A DNA stretch of 64,000 nt from Dipteronia dyeriana (Eukaryota > Streptophyta > Magnoliopsida > Sapindales > Sapindaceae): contig CM065302.1 in NCBI GenBank assembly GCA_032871835.1, forward strand, positions 4,153,094-4,217,093, read 5' to 3'. The position numbers were made by a program, and so were the translations under genes. Below are positions 46,311 to 58,519 of this stretch, in pieces. The notes under the pieces were generated by a model. It was not told the DNA's origin and ran no database searches. It saw only the letters and a program-made list of their open reading frames with translations. Position 1 is the first letter of the stretch, and the number at the start of each line of letters is the position of its first letter.

Positions 46311-48438
46311 ATGGCTGACGTGGCGGCGACAAAAGAGCGGAGGATAATCGTGGCAATTGATGAAGGTGAGGAGAGCATGTACGCTCTCACATGGTGTCTC
46401 AAGAATGTGATTTCTCAAAATTCCAACGATACCCTTATCCTCCTCTATGCCAAGCCTCCCAGAGTGGTTTACCCTACTCTGGACGGCACAGGTAATAAAA
46501 GTAAATATCGGTTTTCGATAGATATATATCATCCGTAAATATTATTAGAAAATCCGGAAAATATTACTGAAGTTTACTTTCCTGTTCTTGAAGGGTATTT
46601 TTGTAAATATATTTGTGTGTTTTCACTTTTCAGGGTACTTGTTTTCATCTGACATCATGGCCAGCATGGATAGGTACGTCAGTGACATGGCTAATGGGGT
46701 GATCGAGAAGGCTAAAAAGCTGTGTCGAGAACAGAGTGGCGATGTGAGTAAATTCTTGTGTGTTGTTGTTGAGGGTGTTTTAGTCATTTCCTTTTTATTT
46801 GTTATTTTGACATTTTTGCCCTCTGATCAGGGTCAGGTTAAGGTGGAGGCAACAGTAGGGGACGGTGATCCGAGGGACGTGATCTGCGATACGGTGGAGA
46901 AGCTCGGTGCTGACGTGTTGGTCATGGGAAGCCATGGCTATGGTTGGATTAAAAGGTGGGTCCCACTATTACATCTTTTATATTTTTATAAAATTTATCA
47001 AGTGCGGGTCTCGAGGGAGTAATCATGCCCACGGCTCGGTTTTGGATTCTATTCCGAACTGAACTAAAATCGGAATCGGAATCGGAACCGGAACCGTGGA
47101 CCGGCGGTTCTTGTTCGGTTTACTTCATTTTTTTTTTAAACAATTTTGCTTAAGAAAAATAAAATAAAAATATATTTTTTGGAACCGGAACCGGAACCAA
47201 ACCGTCGGCTCCAAGACAGTTTTTTTCAGAGGAGAACCGGAACCGAACCGAACCGAACCTTACCTTACCTTACCTTACCTTCAGCCCTACGGTTACTGTT
47301 CCGAAACCGGTTCCACGGTTACGGTTACGGTTACGGTTATGGTTACGGTTACGGTTACGGTTACGGTTCATTTAACATAGTTACGGTTCGGTTCCACAGT
47401 TCGAAACGAACCGTGGTCATGTCTATGCGGGAGTCCCATTAAAATACGAGTGTTGTAACCGCATTTTTCCTGATTTTGTTGAATATAAAGATATCGGAAA
47501 AAATGGGACATATATGGGTACTTGGAAAATTCTCAAATTTAATTTATAGGTAGATTTCAATAAACTTATCATCTATAAAAAATCCATATCGAACCGAAAT
47601 TAAAAAAAGGGATCCCGCATTTGAAAGTTACTATATATATAATTCATGATGTATGGGAAACCAAATCCTAAAAGAGTAGATTTTTATTCCTACATTAAGT
47701 GCGGGTTTACCGATTAGAAATTGAACTGGGGAAAATGAAACTTAATTTCTTATATGTGATTATTGTATTTACTAAAATCAATTGAGAATCAGATTATGTG
47801 GCATCGTATATAAATATGGAATTAAGTTCTTGTCCAATTAGTAAATGCACCGTAAATACGAAAATAATTATATATAATCGGTGATGCAAGATTTTTTCTC
47901 TAATAATAATAATAATTTTTAAAATATTACGTTAATTTGGGGTTTAAAAATAAAAGAGGAAAGACTTGATCATATGATCTTGTGGTGTAGGTTTATATTT
48001 TTAATATTTTAATTAAAAACATATACCTCGACTTGTCTAGATTTTAATTAAGAAATAATAGGGTGTAATCGAGTTAACAAGCTGCAAGAAATAATAAGGT
48101 GTAATCTAGAGTTGAACAATACATATATTAACAAAAATAATAATATTCTTCTTGTGGTAAAAGAGAAAATCTATCTTTCATCTAAGTATAATTCTTCCTC
48201 ACCTAAAACATAAATTCCACATTAATTTTTTCCCTATTTAATAACAATTTAATATTTTTTTTTAGGGTATCTTCAATATTGTTTTTGGGTATCTTTAATA
48301 TATATATATATATTTTTTTTTTTTTTAATAATTGGCAGGGCTTTCCTGGGGAGTGTGAGCAACCATTGTGCACAAAATGTGAAGTGCCCAGTTTTGATTG
48401 TGAAGAAACCCAAATCCACCATTAATGGAAGCAAATAA
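46311..48438 (+). CDS. Universal stress protein (UspA domain)
   Basis: Four exons (46311-46491, 46634-46743, 46831-46955, 48339-48438) with consistent phases give 171 residues, a single UspA domain. It opens MADVAATKERRIIVAIDEGE, a first strand with the nucleotide-contact Asp, followed by SMYALTWCLKN. The ATP-binding signature G-x2-G-x9-G-S is complete across the last splice: MGSHGYGWIKRAFLGS. The end reads CPVLIVKKP. The protein is probably cytosolic and an ATP-binding Usp; roles in stress signalling are known for the family, but substrate and partner are not. The third intron (46956-48338) is much longer than the others and holds a hAT-like MITE (about 47022-47430). Confidence 0.94.
47022..47430. 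mobile_element. hAT-like MITE in a USP intron, with GGTTAC array
   Basis: Inverted ends are AATCATGCCCACGG and, from the other side, ATAGACATGACCACGG. A probable 8-bp duplication with one mismatch flanks it (GAGGGAGT left, GCGGGAGT right). Inside are a (TTACC)n run at about 47257-47280, a GGTTAC hexamer array of about ten units at 47318-47380 and ACCGGAACCGGAACC tracts. The open frame through the array (Gly-Tyr repeat) is an artefact of the hexamer. Confidence 0.65.
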
Positions 48439-48788
48439 GATGATTTTTCTTCTGTTTATAATCTTGTAAATTTTTAATGGTTTACTTTTTGTTTTGTGTT
48501 CTATTCCACTTGTTAATGTAAAAATATATCCTTTTGTATGTACAAAGTTCATGTTTATTTATTCATGTTCATGGTGACTATATTTTTCCATTAAATTTGT
48601 TTCGTTTGGTCAAGTAATTATATGCAGTCAAAAGCACAATATCTTCGTTATTATGATCACAATCAGAAAAATATGTAGATTTTTCCATTTGCATCATCAA
48701 ATAAATTAAAAAAAAAATCCCAAAAGATATTGTTCCTCCTTTCTCTCTACTCTAACAGTTAAAACCATAAACAGATTAGATTGGGTGC
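48439..48788. other. Short gap between USP and the histidine kinase
   Basis: USP 3' untranslated region followed directly by the kinase promoter in the same orientation. The spacing is about 350 bp to the proposed first exon. No other feature is visible. Confidence 0.5.
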
Positions 48789-51700
48789 ATGATTTTCTCA
48801 CTTTACAAATCACCATTAACATTATTGTTAGTAATGCTATTGTTAACCATTTTCAAAACTGTTTATTTTTTCTTCTTCAATACAAGTTGGTAAGTGTTCA
48901 ATTTCAATATCTACACTTTTTGAAATCCTACTCAAAAGAAAAGAAGTAAAATTTGATGAATGAAAATGGTGTTTATATGCAGATGATACTAAGCAGAAAA
49001 CAATTTATCAGTCATGAAGTTGAAGTTCAATCCACAGAGGCTGTGTCCAAAAATACTTCTGAGGCCACTTTGTTTTATCTTCATTTTGGTATATATATAT
49101 TATTATATATTCTCAAACTGATTTGTTTTAGCTATAAATGTTGTATTTGAATTTCTTAACTGATTGATGATGTGTATTGAATGTTGCAGGGTTTCAGTGG
49201 ATTTTTGATCTTGAAGTTGTGGTTGATGACCAAACAAACTGAACAAGAGACTCTCTGGGAATCATATGGAGTTCGAAACCACTCTTTTTCGGAGATCGAA
49301 AGAACTGCTAGACTGCTGCTTCCTCTGAATTCATCTGCAATCAATTTAGCAAGATCTCTTAGTTCATCTCTTAATGGCACTGAACTTTCATTTGCTGCCA
49401 TTGGAGCTAAGGTCAGTTTTTGAGTATAAGCAACATTATAAGTGTAATATCTGTACACTTTTCATGAAATATTGGTGAAATTATAGAGCCTATAGTGAGC
49501 TAAAGACTTGTTCAGGTAGGTTTCAGATAAATTTTAAACTTTTTAATTCCAGGAAGGTTAATGTTTTTTTTTTTTTTTCAATGTGTAATCTTGAATGGAT
49601 AATGAAGCTGTCTTTAAATGAATTATAGAGCCTAGTACGAAATATCTATCATATCCATGGAGGTTTCTGATAAATTTTAAACGTTTTATGAGAATTTCCC
49701 CCCAGGAAGGTTAATGAATTTTTTCAATGTGTAATCATGAACGAATAATGAAATGTTTTTCATGAAATTTCAATCGAATTATAGAGCCTGGTTAGCAAAA
49801 TAGAAGGTGAGTAAAATACCTATATATCCGGGGATGTTTCTGATAAATTTAAAACGTTTTATGAGAAAATTTCTCTAGGAAGATTAATGAATTTTTTTTC
49901 CATGTGTAATCATGAATGGATAATGAAGCAGTGAACTGAAACAGTTTGTGTTTGTGTTTTTTCTGTTTTCAGGTTGCTCCAAGATTATTTCTAGCACTTG
50001 CAACAATTCCTCATGTATCACAGGTTTCTTACATAGGATTGGATGGCCTAATGTTCACATACTACAAAGATGGTGTTCAAACACTTGCTGTATATTCCAA
50101 CACTTCAATGTCTTCATTCTGCTACTCTCAGCCGGTGAATCGTGACACGGGAATGTTGTATGGGGAGGCAGTTGTTTTTCCACTGCCAATGATTTTCGTA
50201 AACGAAAGCTGGTTTCAACAGGCATTGAATAGTACAATCAATGGTTTTTCATCAATAGGTACAAAATGGAACAAACCACAGGAGAGCTTATTTTTCAGCA
50301 CTGTAGCTATGGATGGTAGGGGGATTATCTCCCTAGGAATCCCGGAAAGTTATGTCGTTGATCACTTTGAGGCCTTGGATTTTCATGGAGCGGATTTTCA
50401 TTTAGCTGCTGCAGATGGGAAAGTGATAATTGGAACAAAACTTAAAGATACGCGGATAATGGTTCATAGAAATTCAGTTTTTGTGACAACTTTACCGGAG
50501 TATAAACATAATAATGGTCATCATGTTCAAGGGTCTGTTGCTTTCGTTTCTTGTTCGTCCAATGATGGGAAATTAAGTCCTGTTCATGGCAAAGTCTTGG
50601 GAGTTGAGTACATTTTCTTCTGCTCCACGCTTGAGGTTGCTGGAGTTCAATCGGTATGCCCTTAAACGTTTACTAAGCAATGTGTTCGATAAAATTCTTG
50701 CACAATCAATCATCTTATCGATAAGTGTATTATATTTTCGTGAATGATATATAACAACTCTTAACAAGGGTATGATCTATTTTGTAGGTATATGTATTGT
50801 CATATTCTAGGGATGGATTGGCAAGTCTTGTGAGCAAAGACGGAAGGGCATCGCGTATGCTTCTCGTTTGTATGCTTCTGACTGTTATAATCTCTATTGG
50901 AACCTTCATTTTCTTAATTGGAAGAGCTGCAAAGAGGGAAATGTACTTATGTGCTGCTCTTGTAAAGCAAATGAACGCAACCCATCAAGCAGAACGCAAG
51001 AGTATGAACAAAACTTTTGCTCTTGCTAAGGCAAGCCACGATGTGCGTGCTTCATTGGCAGCCATTACAGGTTTGGTAGAGGTTTGTCAAGATGATGCCA
51101 ATCCTCAATCCGAGTTAGCAGAAAATTTGAGTCAGATAAGAACTTGTACAGTTGATCTCTTAGGTCAGTTTGTTGCCATCTTTTGCATAGTTTGCTTGCA
51201 TATAAAGTTATTTATTTAGGTTCTATTTTGGCTTCACATGTGCATTAATCAATTATTTAATCTTATTTGAAAATCTTTGTTTAAAATGGTTTAGGCATAT
51301 TGAATTCAGTTCTGGAGATGAGTAAAATTGAAGCTGGAAAAATGGAACTTCAAGTAGAAGATTTCAATTTGGCTCAACTTCTTGAGGAAGTAGTTGATAT
51401 GTTTTATGTTGTGGCAATAAAGAAAGGTGTAGACGTTGTGCTCGATCCTTCCGATGGCTCTATTATGGGGATATGTCTTGTAAGAGGCGACCGAGTAAAA
51501 CTTAAACAGATCTTATGCAACTTGCTTAGTAATGCCATCAAGTTTACATCAGAAGGACATGTCTCAGTTCGTGCAGTTGTCAAGAAAAAGAGTTTCGAGA
51601 AAGAGATTATTGCTTCTAATCGTAATGTTATTTCAAAGTGCTTATCATCTTCATTCTTCAAGAATAAAGGGGGTTTCAGTGGTTTAGATGCACTTCATTC

Positions 51701-53621
51701 AGTTGAGCAAAGTTCTAATGTAATGGAGTTTGATTTCGAGGTGGACGATACAGGCAAGGGAATTCCTAAAGACAAGCGAAATTCTGTTTTCGAAGAATTT
51801 GTTCAAGTCAAGGAAACATCCCTTGGACATGAAGGTAGTGGTTTGGGGCTTGGTATTGTTCAATCTATGGTAAGTAACCTTGAACATGTTTAGTTCAATA
51901 TATATTAGCAAAAATGAAATATATTATCTGCTTATCTGATTAGTCAAGTTGATTTTTGTAGGTACGTTTGATGAAAGGAGATATAACAATTGTTGACAAA
52001 GAGCCTGGTGAAAGAGGAACTTGTTTCAAGTTCAATGTTCTTCTTACCATATGCGAGCCTGAATCCATTGATACTAATGAAGAATCTCCAAAAATGCAGA
52101 ATGATGGGTATCGAAATAGGTTTCATCAACATTTTACATCGTTTTGGAACTCTTCGCCTAAACCGGAGGGATCACATATGATTCTCTATATAGCTGGTGA
52201 GGAAAGGAGAAGAGTTTTGAAGAGGTACATTGAGAACAACTTAAAGATAAAAGTAACAATCGTAAAGCAAGAGAAAATTCTTCATCAAGAGCTGAAAAAG
52301 TTGAAAAGGAAGATGGATCCTTCCTATATATGTGATTATTCAGGAAAATCCGATTCAATTTTTATCGAGAACTTGACAAAGTCTTCATCCAACAAATCTG
52401 ATATAGTAGCAACAGGTGAAAGTAACTCAAGAAGCAACTCGAGAAGTCTCTCGAGTTTCACACTAGTGGTGATTGATGCTCATGTTGGTTCTTCTTCTGA
52501 ATTGTATAGAATTTTGAGCAACTTCAAGAAAGAAAATTCTGCTTGTTGGGTATGTAAGGTTATTTGGTTAGATAATCCATTCATCCGCAATGCTCGTGTA
52601 AGAGAGCACGAAGAGAACCGACTTATTCCTCCTTGTGATCATGTGATAAACAAACCATTTCATGGATCGTGCTTGGTTGAAGCACTAAAACTACTACCCG
52701 AATGCAAGGGTACATCCACATCACATTGCAATGTAACACTATCTCAAGAAGTTCAACATTACATAGAACCGAATCCTACAAAACAGTTGAAGATCAGCTT
52801 GGAGACTGAAACTGTAACTTCTTCATCTCAGCTTGAACAAATAGTAATACATAGCAATAAAAAAGGCGGTGAAGGGAAGCCTTTGAGTGGTAAGAAGATT
52901 CTTGTTGTTGAAGATAATGCCATAATTCTAAAGTTGACTCTCACTACTCTAAGGAAAAATGGAGCATTTGTTGAAATTTGCACAAATGGGAAACATGCCT
53001 TTGATCAAGTTTGCAAAACTTTAAGTGATCAAAGAAAGCAAGGACATTCCAAAGCTCTACCTTATGATTACATTATGATGGATTGTGAGGTAATTTCACT
53101 TACTTTTTTCTCAAATGTGTCTTCAATTTTTTTTATTTTATTTTTGAATAGTCAATGTATTTTCAAATGTATTTTCATTTCCATTTGCATAGTAGTAAGC
53201 ATTTTGGACCACATTTTAGAAAATTAATTCAATTTTGAGTACTACATAGCATTCTTTGTAGATCTTTTAGGTTATATACATTCAAGTTGTTTGGTTTCAA
53301 TTTCATCTGATACCTAATAAAAATGTTACGAGTTTTGTGACTACCTAGATTATAGATTGTTCTTGCAAAGTTATTTATTTATTTATTTTTGCATGACAGA
53401 TGCCGGTGATGGATGGATATGAAGCAACAAGATTAATAAGAAAGGAGGAAAAGCAATATAATGTGCATATTCCAATAATTGCATTAACATCCCATGCACT
53501 AGGTGAGGAAGAAAGCAAGATTGCTGAAGCTGGAATGGATTTTCATTTAACTAAGCCATTGAAAATGGACAGGTTGCTGGAAATCAACCGAACTTTGGAG
53601 GAAAAACAAGAAAAAAATTGA
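48789..53621 (+). CDS. CKI1: CKI1-like sensor histidine kinase
   Basis: Well-supported exons are 49973-50653, 50788-51163, 51295-51869, 51962-53089 and 53400-53621, joined in phase, preceded by one ending at 49411. Total is about 1,100 residues, close to Arabidopsis CKI1. The extracellular part contains VAPRLFLALATIPHVSQVSY; a transmembrane helix follows (MLLVCMLLTVIISIGTFIFL). The kinase has the phospho-His box AKASHDVRASLAAITG, N box CNLLSNAIKFTSEG, G1 DTGKGIP, F box FEEFVQV and G2 GSGLGLGIV. The receiver has ILVVEDN, phospho-Asp in MMDCEMP, ALTSHA and LTKP. CKI1 signals to the cytokinin phosphorelay in the female gametophyte without binding cytokinin. The first TM segment may lie in a small exon at 48789-48889 (MIFSLYKSPLTLLLVMLLLT); how it joins the exon near 49190 is unresolved. 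Confidence 0.9.
49475..49940. repeat. Triplicated segment in a histidine-kinase intron
   Basis: Three units of about 150 bp (from about 49482, 49625 and 49785) share TTATAGAGCCT, TCTGATAAATTTAAAACGTT or a near match, GGAAG(G/A)TTAATG, a T-run, and CAATGTGTAATC(A/T)TGAA with GGATAATGAA. All lie in the intron 49412-49972. Confidence 0.85.
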
Positions 53622-55250
53622 AATTATTTCGCCGAAATTAATTTATTTCTATCTTGAATAAAATCACAACAAAATAAGCAGTTACTATGCCTTATTTTGT
53701 ATATGTACATCAGTACATGGAAATTTCAAGTTTCAGTAAAATGTTGAGACTTAAATTTCCAGTAAGACTAAATGTTAGACTTTGCCTTCAACTTTGGTGG
53801 GTTTTTTTTATATATAAAATTTCACTATGTTTCTTAGTTGTATTTGTGGTTAAAACCTTTTATTCTATCATCTTATGATTTGCACACTAGTGTTATAGAT
53901 GTTAAAACCATGCATTCTATCACCCTATGATTTGCACACTATTGTTATATCAACTGCCACATAATTTAGGACGGGAAAACTTATGATGTGCAATTTTCTT
54001 TGTATTTGTAAGATGATTTTGGTATATGAATGTGATAATTTATACTGTAACGAACTATAAAAGATGTGTATTTTTACATTATCGTCATAAAAAATGTTTT
54101 AAATTGGATGAAATTTTTACATCGGATGAAAATTTTGTATTGTGGCCTATAGAGATCGGCATCGGAGAAATGATGATGGATATTGATGATCCCTCTATTC
54201 CTCCATATTTCCCCACTTAGGAAAAATAAGGATATCTCTATTTCTTCTATTTTTCCAATTCAAATTTTTTTTCTCTCACAATTGCGTTGTCAATATATGA
54301 GATGAGATAATATTTGTTAATAAAAAAAAACCACTTGTCATATCATTTTAGTTAAATTTAGACTAAATTTTTACATCTAGTATTAGTTTTAAAAAATTAT
54401 TAAAAAATATATATATAATTCAATTTGAGGATGACATTCAACCCCATCCTCCCCTATTTAGAGTTTACTTTTTTACCATTTAGATACTACTTTTTTAGGG
54501 AAATTGGTGATGGGGATTTCGATGGTGTCTGAAATACCCATCTCTAGTGGCCAACGGTCTCATTCTCAACTCCGGTCTCTAATTTCTTTTAAAATGACAA
54601 ATACTTGAGACAAGGTTGAAGGTAAAAAGAGTACAGTTATAACTCTTGAGACAAGGTTGAAGCCTTGGAAGGTAAAATGCGTATATAGTTACAACTCTTG
54701 AGAGGTCTAATCAGCCATTTTGTTTTCTGGAAACAAAAAACAAGCTTCGAAAATGCCAGCAAACGGCCACAGTTTTTTTTAAAATTATTTTGAACATAAG
54801 AGCCGACATGACTCAAACCTACACGTAGACGTGAGGGTCAATCTCATCTTGTCATTGTCATTTGTCATTTTTCGTATTAGATTAAACAGCAGACCAATAA
54901 TAACGACTGAAATTAATGAACAACTAAAACAAGCAAAATTATTGAGAGAGAGCACTCCAATGTCCTCCAAACTATTTCATAAATGTGATGGAAAAAAAAG
55001 GCACATAATCTCTTCTTTTCTTCTAAATGGCGACTAAGATAGATAAAGTTAAATCGGGATTAAACCACCCAAATTAAAGCCAACACAGTTTCTACACATG
55101 CAGCTTTCAAATTCTTTTTTTTTTTCCTTCCTTTTAAGAGAGAGATGTCCTACAAAAGCTTAAAATAATGCTAAGAAAAAAAATAAAGGGAAAAATTTTT
55201 GGAGGAGCAATTTCATAACTCTTGAGTTCTTTTATCTCCGGATGCCAGGT
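53622..55250. other. Convergent intergenic region
   Basis: 3' flanks of the histidine kinase (left) and calreticulin (right). There is a short direct repeat (GCATTCTATCA(C/T)C(T/C)TATGATTTGCACACTA-like, about 53860 and 53910) and another at about 54595-54690 (TTGAGACAAGGTTGAAG twice). No gene recognised. Confidence 0.6.
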
Positions 55251-55261
55251 AAAAATGCTTC

Positions 55262-58229
55262 CTACAGCTCGTCCTGCAAAATCACAAGGAGAGAGAAATT
55301 GATCGGTTGCTCGGATGGATTGATGGATAAACGATTATGGAATTTGATTTTGATTTTAACAAGTTTAAAAAACTTACATGTGCATCCTTCTCCTCAGCGC
55401 TGTCTTTCTCTGCATCGGAATCCTCTCCTTCGGTACCACCATCTGCATCTACTGCATCATCTTCATCCTCAGCCTGAAAAACAGGTTATATATCAAAAAT
55501 TAAGACCCCCGACAATCGGTGGATGATGATTCATTATGATAAAGATATAATGTCAAGAATGTAGTTTGTTCGTAGGCATACATCGGAATCGGCAGGGTCA
55601 TCCTTGGATTCCTGAAAACCACAATTTATAAAGTTAAGAGAAAAAATTCAATAAAAGATTGAAACCTGACTTCAAATCATTATAAACAAGAAAGCACCTC
55701 TTCCTCGTTCTTCTTCTCAATTTCTTCAAATGATGCCTTCTCAGCCTGCATCACCGAAATGTCTCGATCAGATCACAGATAACAATACAAACATCTATGT
55801 TGATTTTCAAATTAGAGAAAAGGGGGGAAGAAGCTACTTACATCCTTTTGCTTTCCCCATGTTTCTTCGGCCAGCTGCTTGGCATACTCCGGATCATCGG
55901 AAATCAAGACATTGTCAAACATGGTGCCAGATTTCACCTGAAATACACACATTTTGCTTGTCAGAATCAAGAAGGTTCATAGGGTAACCAGAAAAGAATA
56001 GCATGTAAGAATATAACAGACAAATTTACCTGCCACAACTCAATGCCCACATACTTCAACTTGGGGAATACGTAAAGTTCTGGGTCATCCTTGAACTCTA
56101 TTAGACATTGAAAACAATGAGCAGCGTTAGAACCCACTCAATAAATAAAAAACGTTAAAAGGATAACTGTTAATCCAATCAGAAAAGAACCTGGGTTGTC
56201 AATCAATGGTGCCTTCCACTTTCCCTTGTAGTTGGGGTTTTTAATTTTCTGCACACAGACAAAACATTGTTATAAAAACAATAATAAACCATCACATTTT
56301 CATGCCTTAATTTCATCTACAAACTTCTCTCACCTTTTGAGTCCATGGACCCTTGTAGTCGGGGTTGGGGATGGTTGGGATCGTCCATTCACCATCTTCC
56401 TCCTCATCCCAGTCCTCAGGCTAGAATTTCAAACAGTTAGTGACAATTCTTCAAAAACTAAAGGCTCAACAATTTAAGTAATAATTTGAAATTCTATAAT
56501 ACCTTCTTGGCATCAGGATCTGCTATCTCCTTTGGAATGTCATCATATCCCTATTATATACAGATCAAGAAAAAATGGTCGGTCCATGCATACATGATCA
56601 ATCATAAAAAAAAATCCATAATTAATCATCATATACAAGAGAGTTAGAGCATCGGGGAATTTTACCTCTGGCTTCTTGTCTTCAGGATCAGGAATAAATT
56701 CTTTGTCATCCCAATCTTCTGGCTGTATTCATAAAAAAATAAATTTGGTTATAAACTTTACAATTCTAAAAAAAAATAAACCATGAGGTTGGTTGAGTTA
56801 AAGGTAATTACCTTCTTAGCCTCAGGATCCTTGATTTTTTTTGCAGGGAGAAGATCCCAATCAGTGTACAAGCTACCAGTTTGTTTCTCCTCGTTATCGA
56901 TAAGGATGCTGTAGGTAGCATCTGGGCGGAGGATGAATGTATAAACATGAGTGAGTTGATCGGTCTCACAAGGTACATCCTTCTTGATCAAGTTGTTCTT
57001 TCCATTGTAGGTAAGAATGGCATGCACTTTCTTGGTGCTGTATCCACAGATATCGGGTCCAAACATGATACTGCAATCAACCATATATAAAAATATCAGC
57101 AATAGATACATATAATGCATTCCTAAATTGTGAAAATAATGTTAAATCGGAAATGGGTAGCACCAACCTGTAAGGGGTATCACCACCGAATTTCTTCTGA
57201 TCAACATCGTCACTAAGCAACTTCATGTAGCCACCACCGCAGTCAAGTTTCTGCTCGTGCTTGACATTGAATTGGAACACGAGTGTCTTGTCCTTGTTGC
57301 TGAATTCAGGGAATTCAGCTGAAATAGCATAGAATCTGTAGTCTTCACTAGTTTGAATACCTGTTTTGAGATTGCCAAAACCATTACAATCCAACATTGT
57401 ACCCAAAAAGGTAAAACAATTAATGCAATCAATTCATTTAAAGTACACAACAAGAATGGAAAAAGGAAACTACCTTTGTCATTAGCATCTCCGTTCCATT
57501 TTCCAGCAGTGTAGTTCCACTCTCCCGCCGTGTTCTCATCCTTCTTCCAATCGGATTTGACCCAACGACTCTCCCATCCATCTATTTCATTTCCAACAAC
57601 ACAGAAAAGGCAGAAATTCTATAAGCAAATGGTGTTTGCATTCATCTGATCACATTAAATTACTTAAAAAAAACCATAACAACATTACAGTGAGTTTTTT
57701 TAATGCACCTCTTCACAATATCAAACATGGATAACCAAATCAAATGTGATTTACATGTCACATGCATGGTTTTATTGGCCGGTTGCATGCAACACGATAT
57801 ACAAGAATTTAAAATTTCGATTCTAAAATTCAAAATCCAACACCAAAAACACAATCGAATTCATCGAACATACACAGATCGAATAGTGAAAAAACGAATA
57901 CTTGACCACTACGTATACAAAACCAGCATTAGATCGTACATTATCATTTCACATCAAGTCAAATCAATCAAATTCAAAATACTTCACAGATCTAATGAAA
58001 ATGACTTCATTTCTACTTGTAATTCAACGCTTTCCACAAATCTCATAAGATTCCGTTAAAAACTGAACCGATCTACGAAATCACAACAACAGAGAAAGCT
58101 AAAGAGAGAAAGAGAGGTACCGTCGAAGCGCTCTTCGAAGAAGACTTTAGCGGAAGCGATCGCCAAAGAGAGAGAGAGGAGAAGAGCTAGAGAGAGAAAG
58201 CTAGGGTTTAGTCTCCTGAGAATCGCCAT
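55262..58229 (-). CDS. CRT: Calreticulin (CRT1/2 type)
   Basis: Fourteen exons on the minus strand, all GT-AG and phase-consistent, give 422 residues. A signal peptide ([20 protein letters not shown]) directs it to the ER lumen, where calreticulin binds Ca2+ and monoglucosylated glycoproteins. The N domain has [11 protein letters not shown] with an NYT glycosylation site, and CGGGYMKLL and DICGYSTKK with the conserved cysteines. The P domain has the repeats [20 protein letters not shown] and [13 protein letters not shown], then NPDYKGPW and NPNYKGKW. The acidic C domain ends in HDEL. The last exon is only 12 coding nucleotides (DEL plus stop, 55262-55273), so an intron splits the retrieval signal. 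Exon boundaries from start: 58229-58121, 57581-57474, 57360-57168, 57070-56812, 56722-56666, 56550-56503, 56420-56334, 56248-56191, 56097-56030, 55937-55842, 55745-55698, 55611-55582, 55473-55378, 55273-55262. Confidence 0.97.
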
Positions 58230-58280
58230 TTCTAGAGAGAGAAAGAGCTCTGTAGAGTTAAGTGTGAGGCGGACTCTGAA

Positions 58281-58286
58281 TATATA
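58281..58286 (-). promoter_or_regulatory. TATA box of calreticulin
   Basis: Minus-strand TATATA about 50 bp before the ATG, downstream of the two ER-stress elements. Confidence 0.55.
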
Positions 58287-58398
58287 GTGGTTTTGGGTCT
58301 CATGATTTCACATTGCAGAGGAGAGCTGACATGGACACATTTCGTGACGTGGCCGAGTAGAAATAAGACACGTATGAAACCAGTGTCACTGGTGGTGA

Positions 58399-58417
58399 CG
58401 TGGCGGGAAGGGATTGG
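58399..58417 (-). promoter_or_regulatory. ER-stress element 1 of calreticulin
   Basis: Minus strand CCAAT-CCCTTCCCG-CCACG, a perfect ERSE about 170 bp before the ATG. The CCACG half overlaps a TGACGTGG bZIP core. A further TGACGTGG lies at about 58344-58351. Confidence 0.85.
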
Positions 58418-58457
58418 CAACTTACACGATTTGTGGAGAGTAATGAATGGAGTGACG

Positions 58458-58476
58458 CGTGGCGTGATGTTATTGG
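58458..58476 (-). promoter_or_regulatory. ER-stress element 2 of calreticulin
   Basis: Minus strand CCAAT-AACATCACG-CCACG, a second perfect ERSE about 40 bp upstream of the first. The spacer itself contains ATCACG. Confidence 0.85.
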
Positions 58477-58519
58477 TTTGTCGCGGAATCAATAGAAGGT
58501 CAGCTGCCAGAATAATTTT

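Noticed and set aside
47318..47395. Possible interstitial telomere
   Set aside because: The unit is GGTTAC, not the plant telomere unit TTTAGGG, and it lies inside a MITE.
47146..47442. 98-residue frame with a Gly-Tyr repeat
   Set aside because: It reads through the GGTTAC hexamer array of a MITE in an intron. The repeat peptide is a by-product of the hexamer.
55242..55987. Plus-strand open frames over the calreticulin 3' exons
   Set aside because: They are antisense to well-supported calreticulin exons with intact splice sites.
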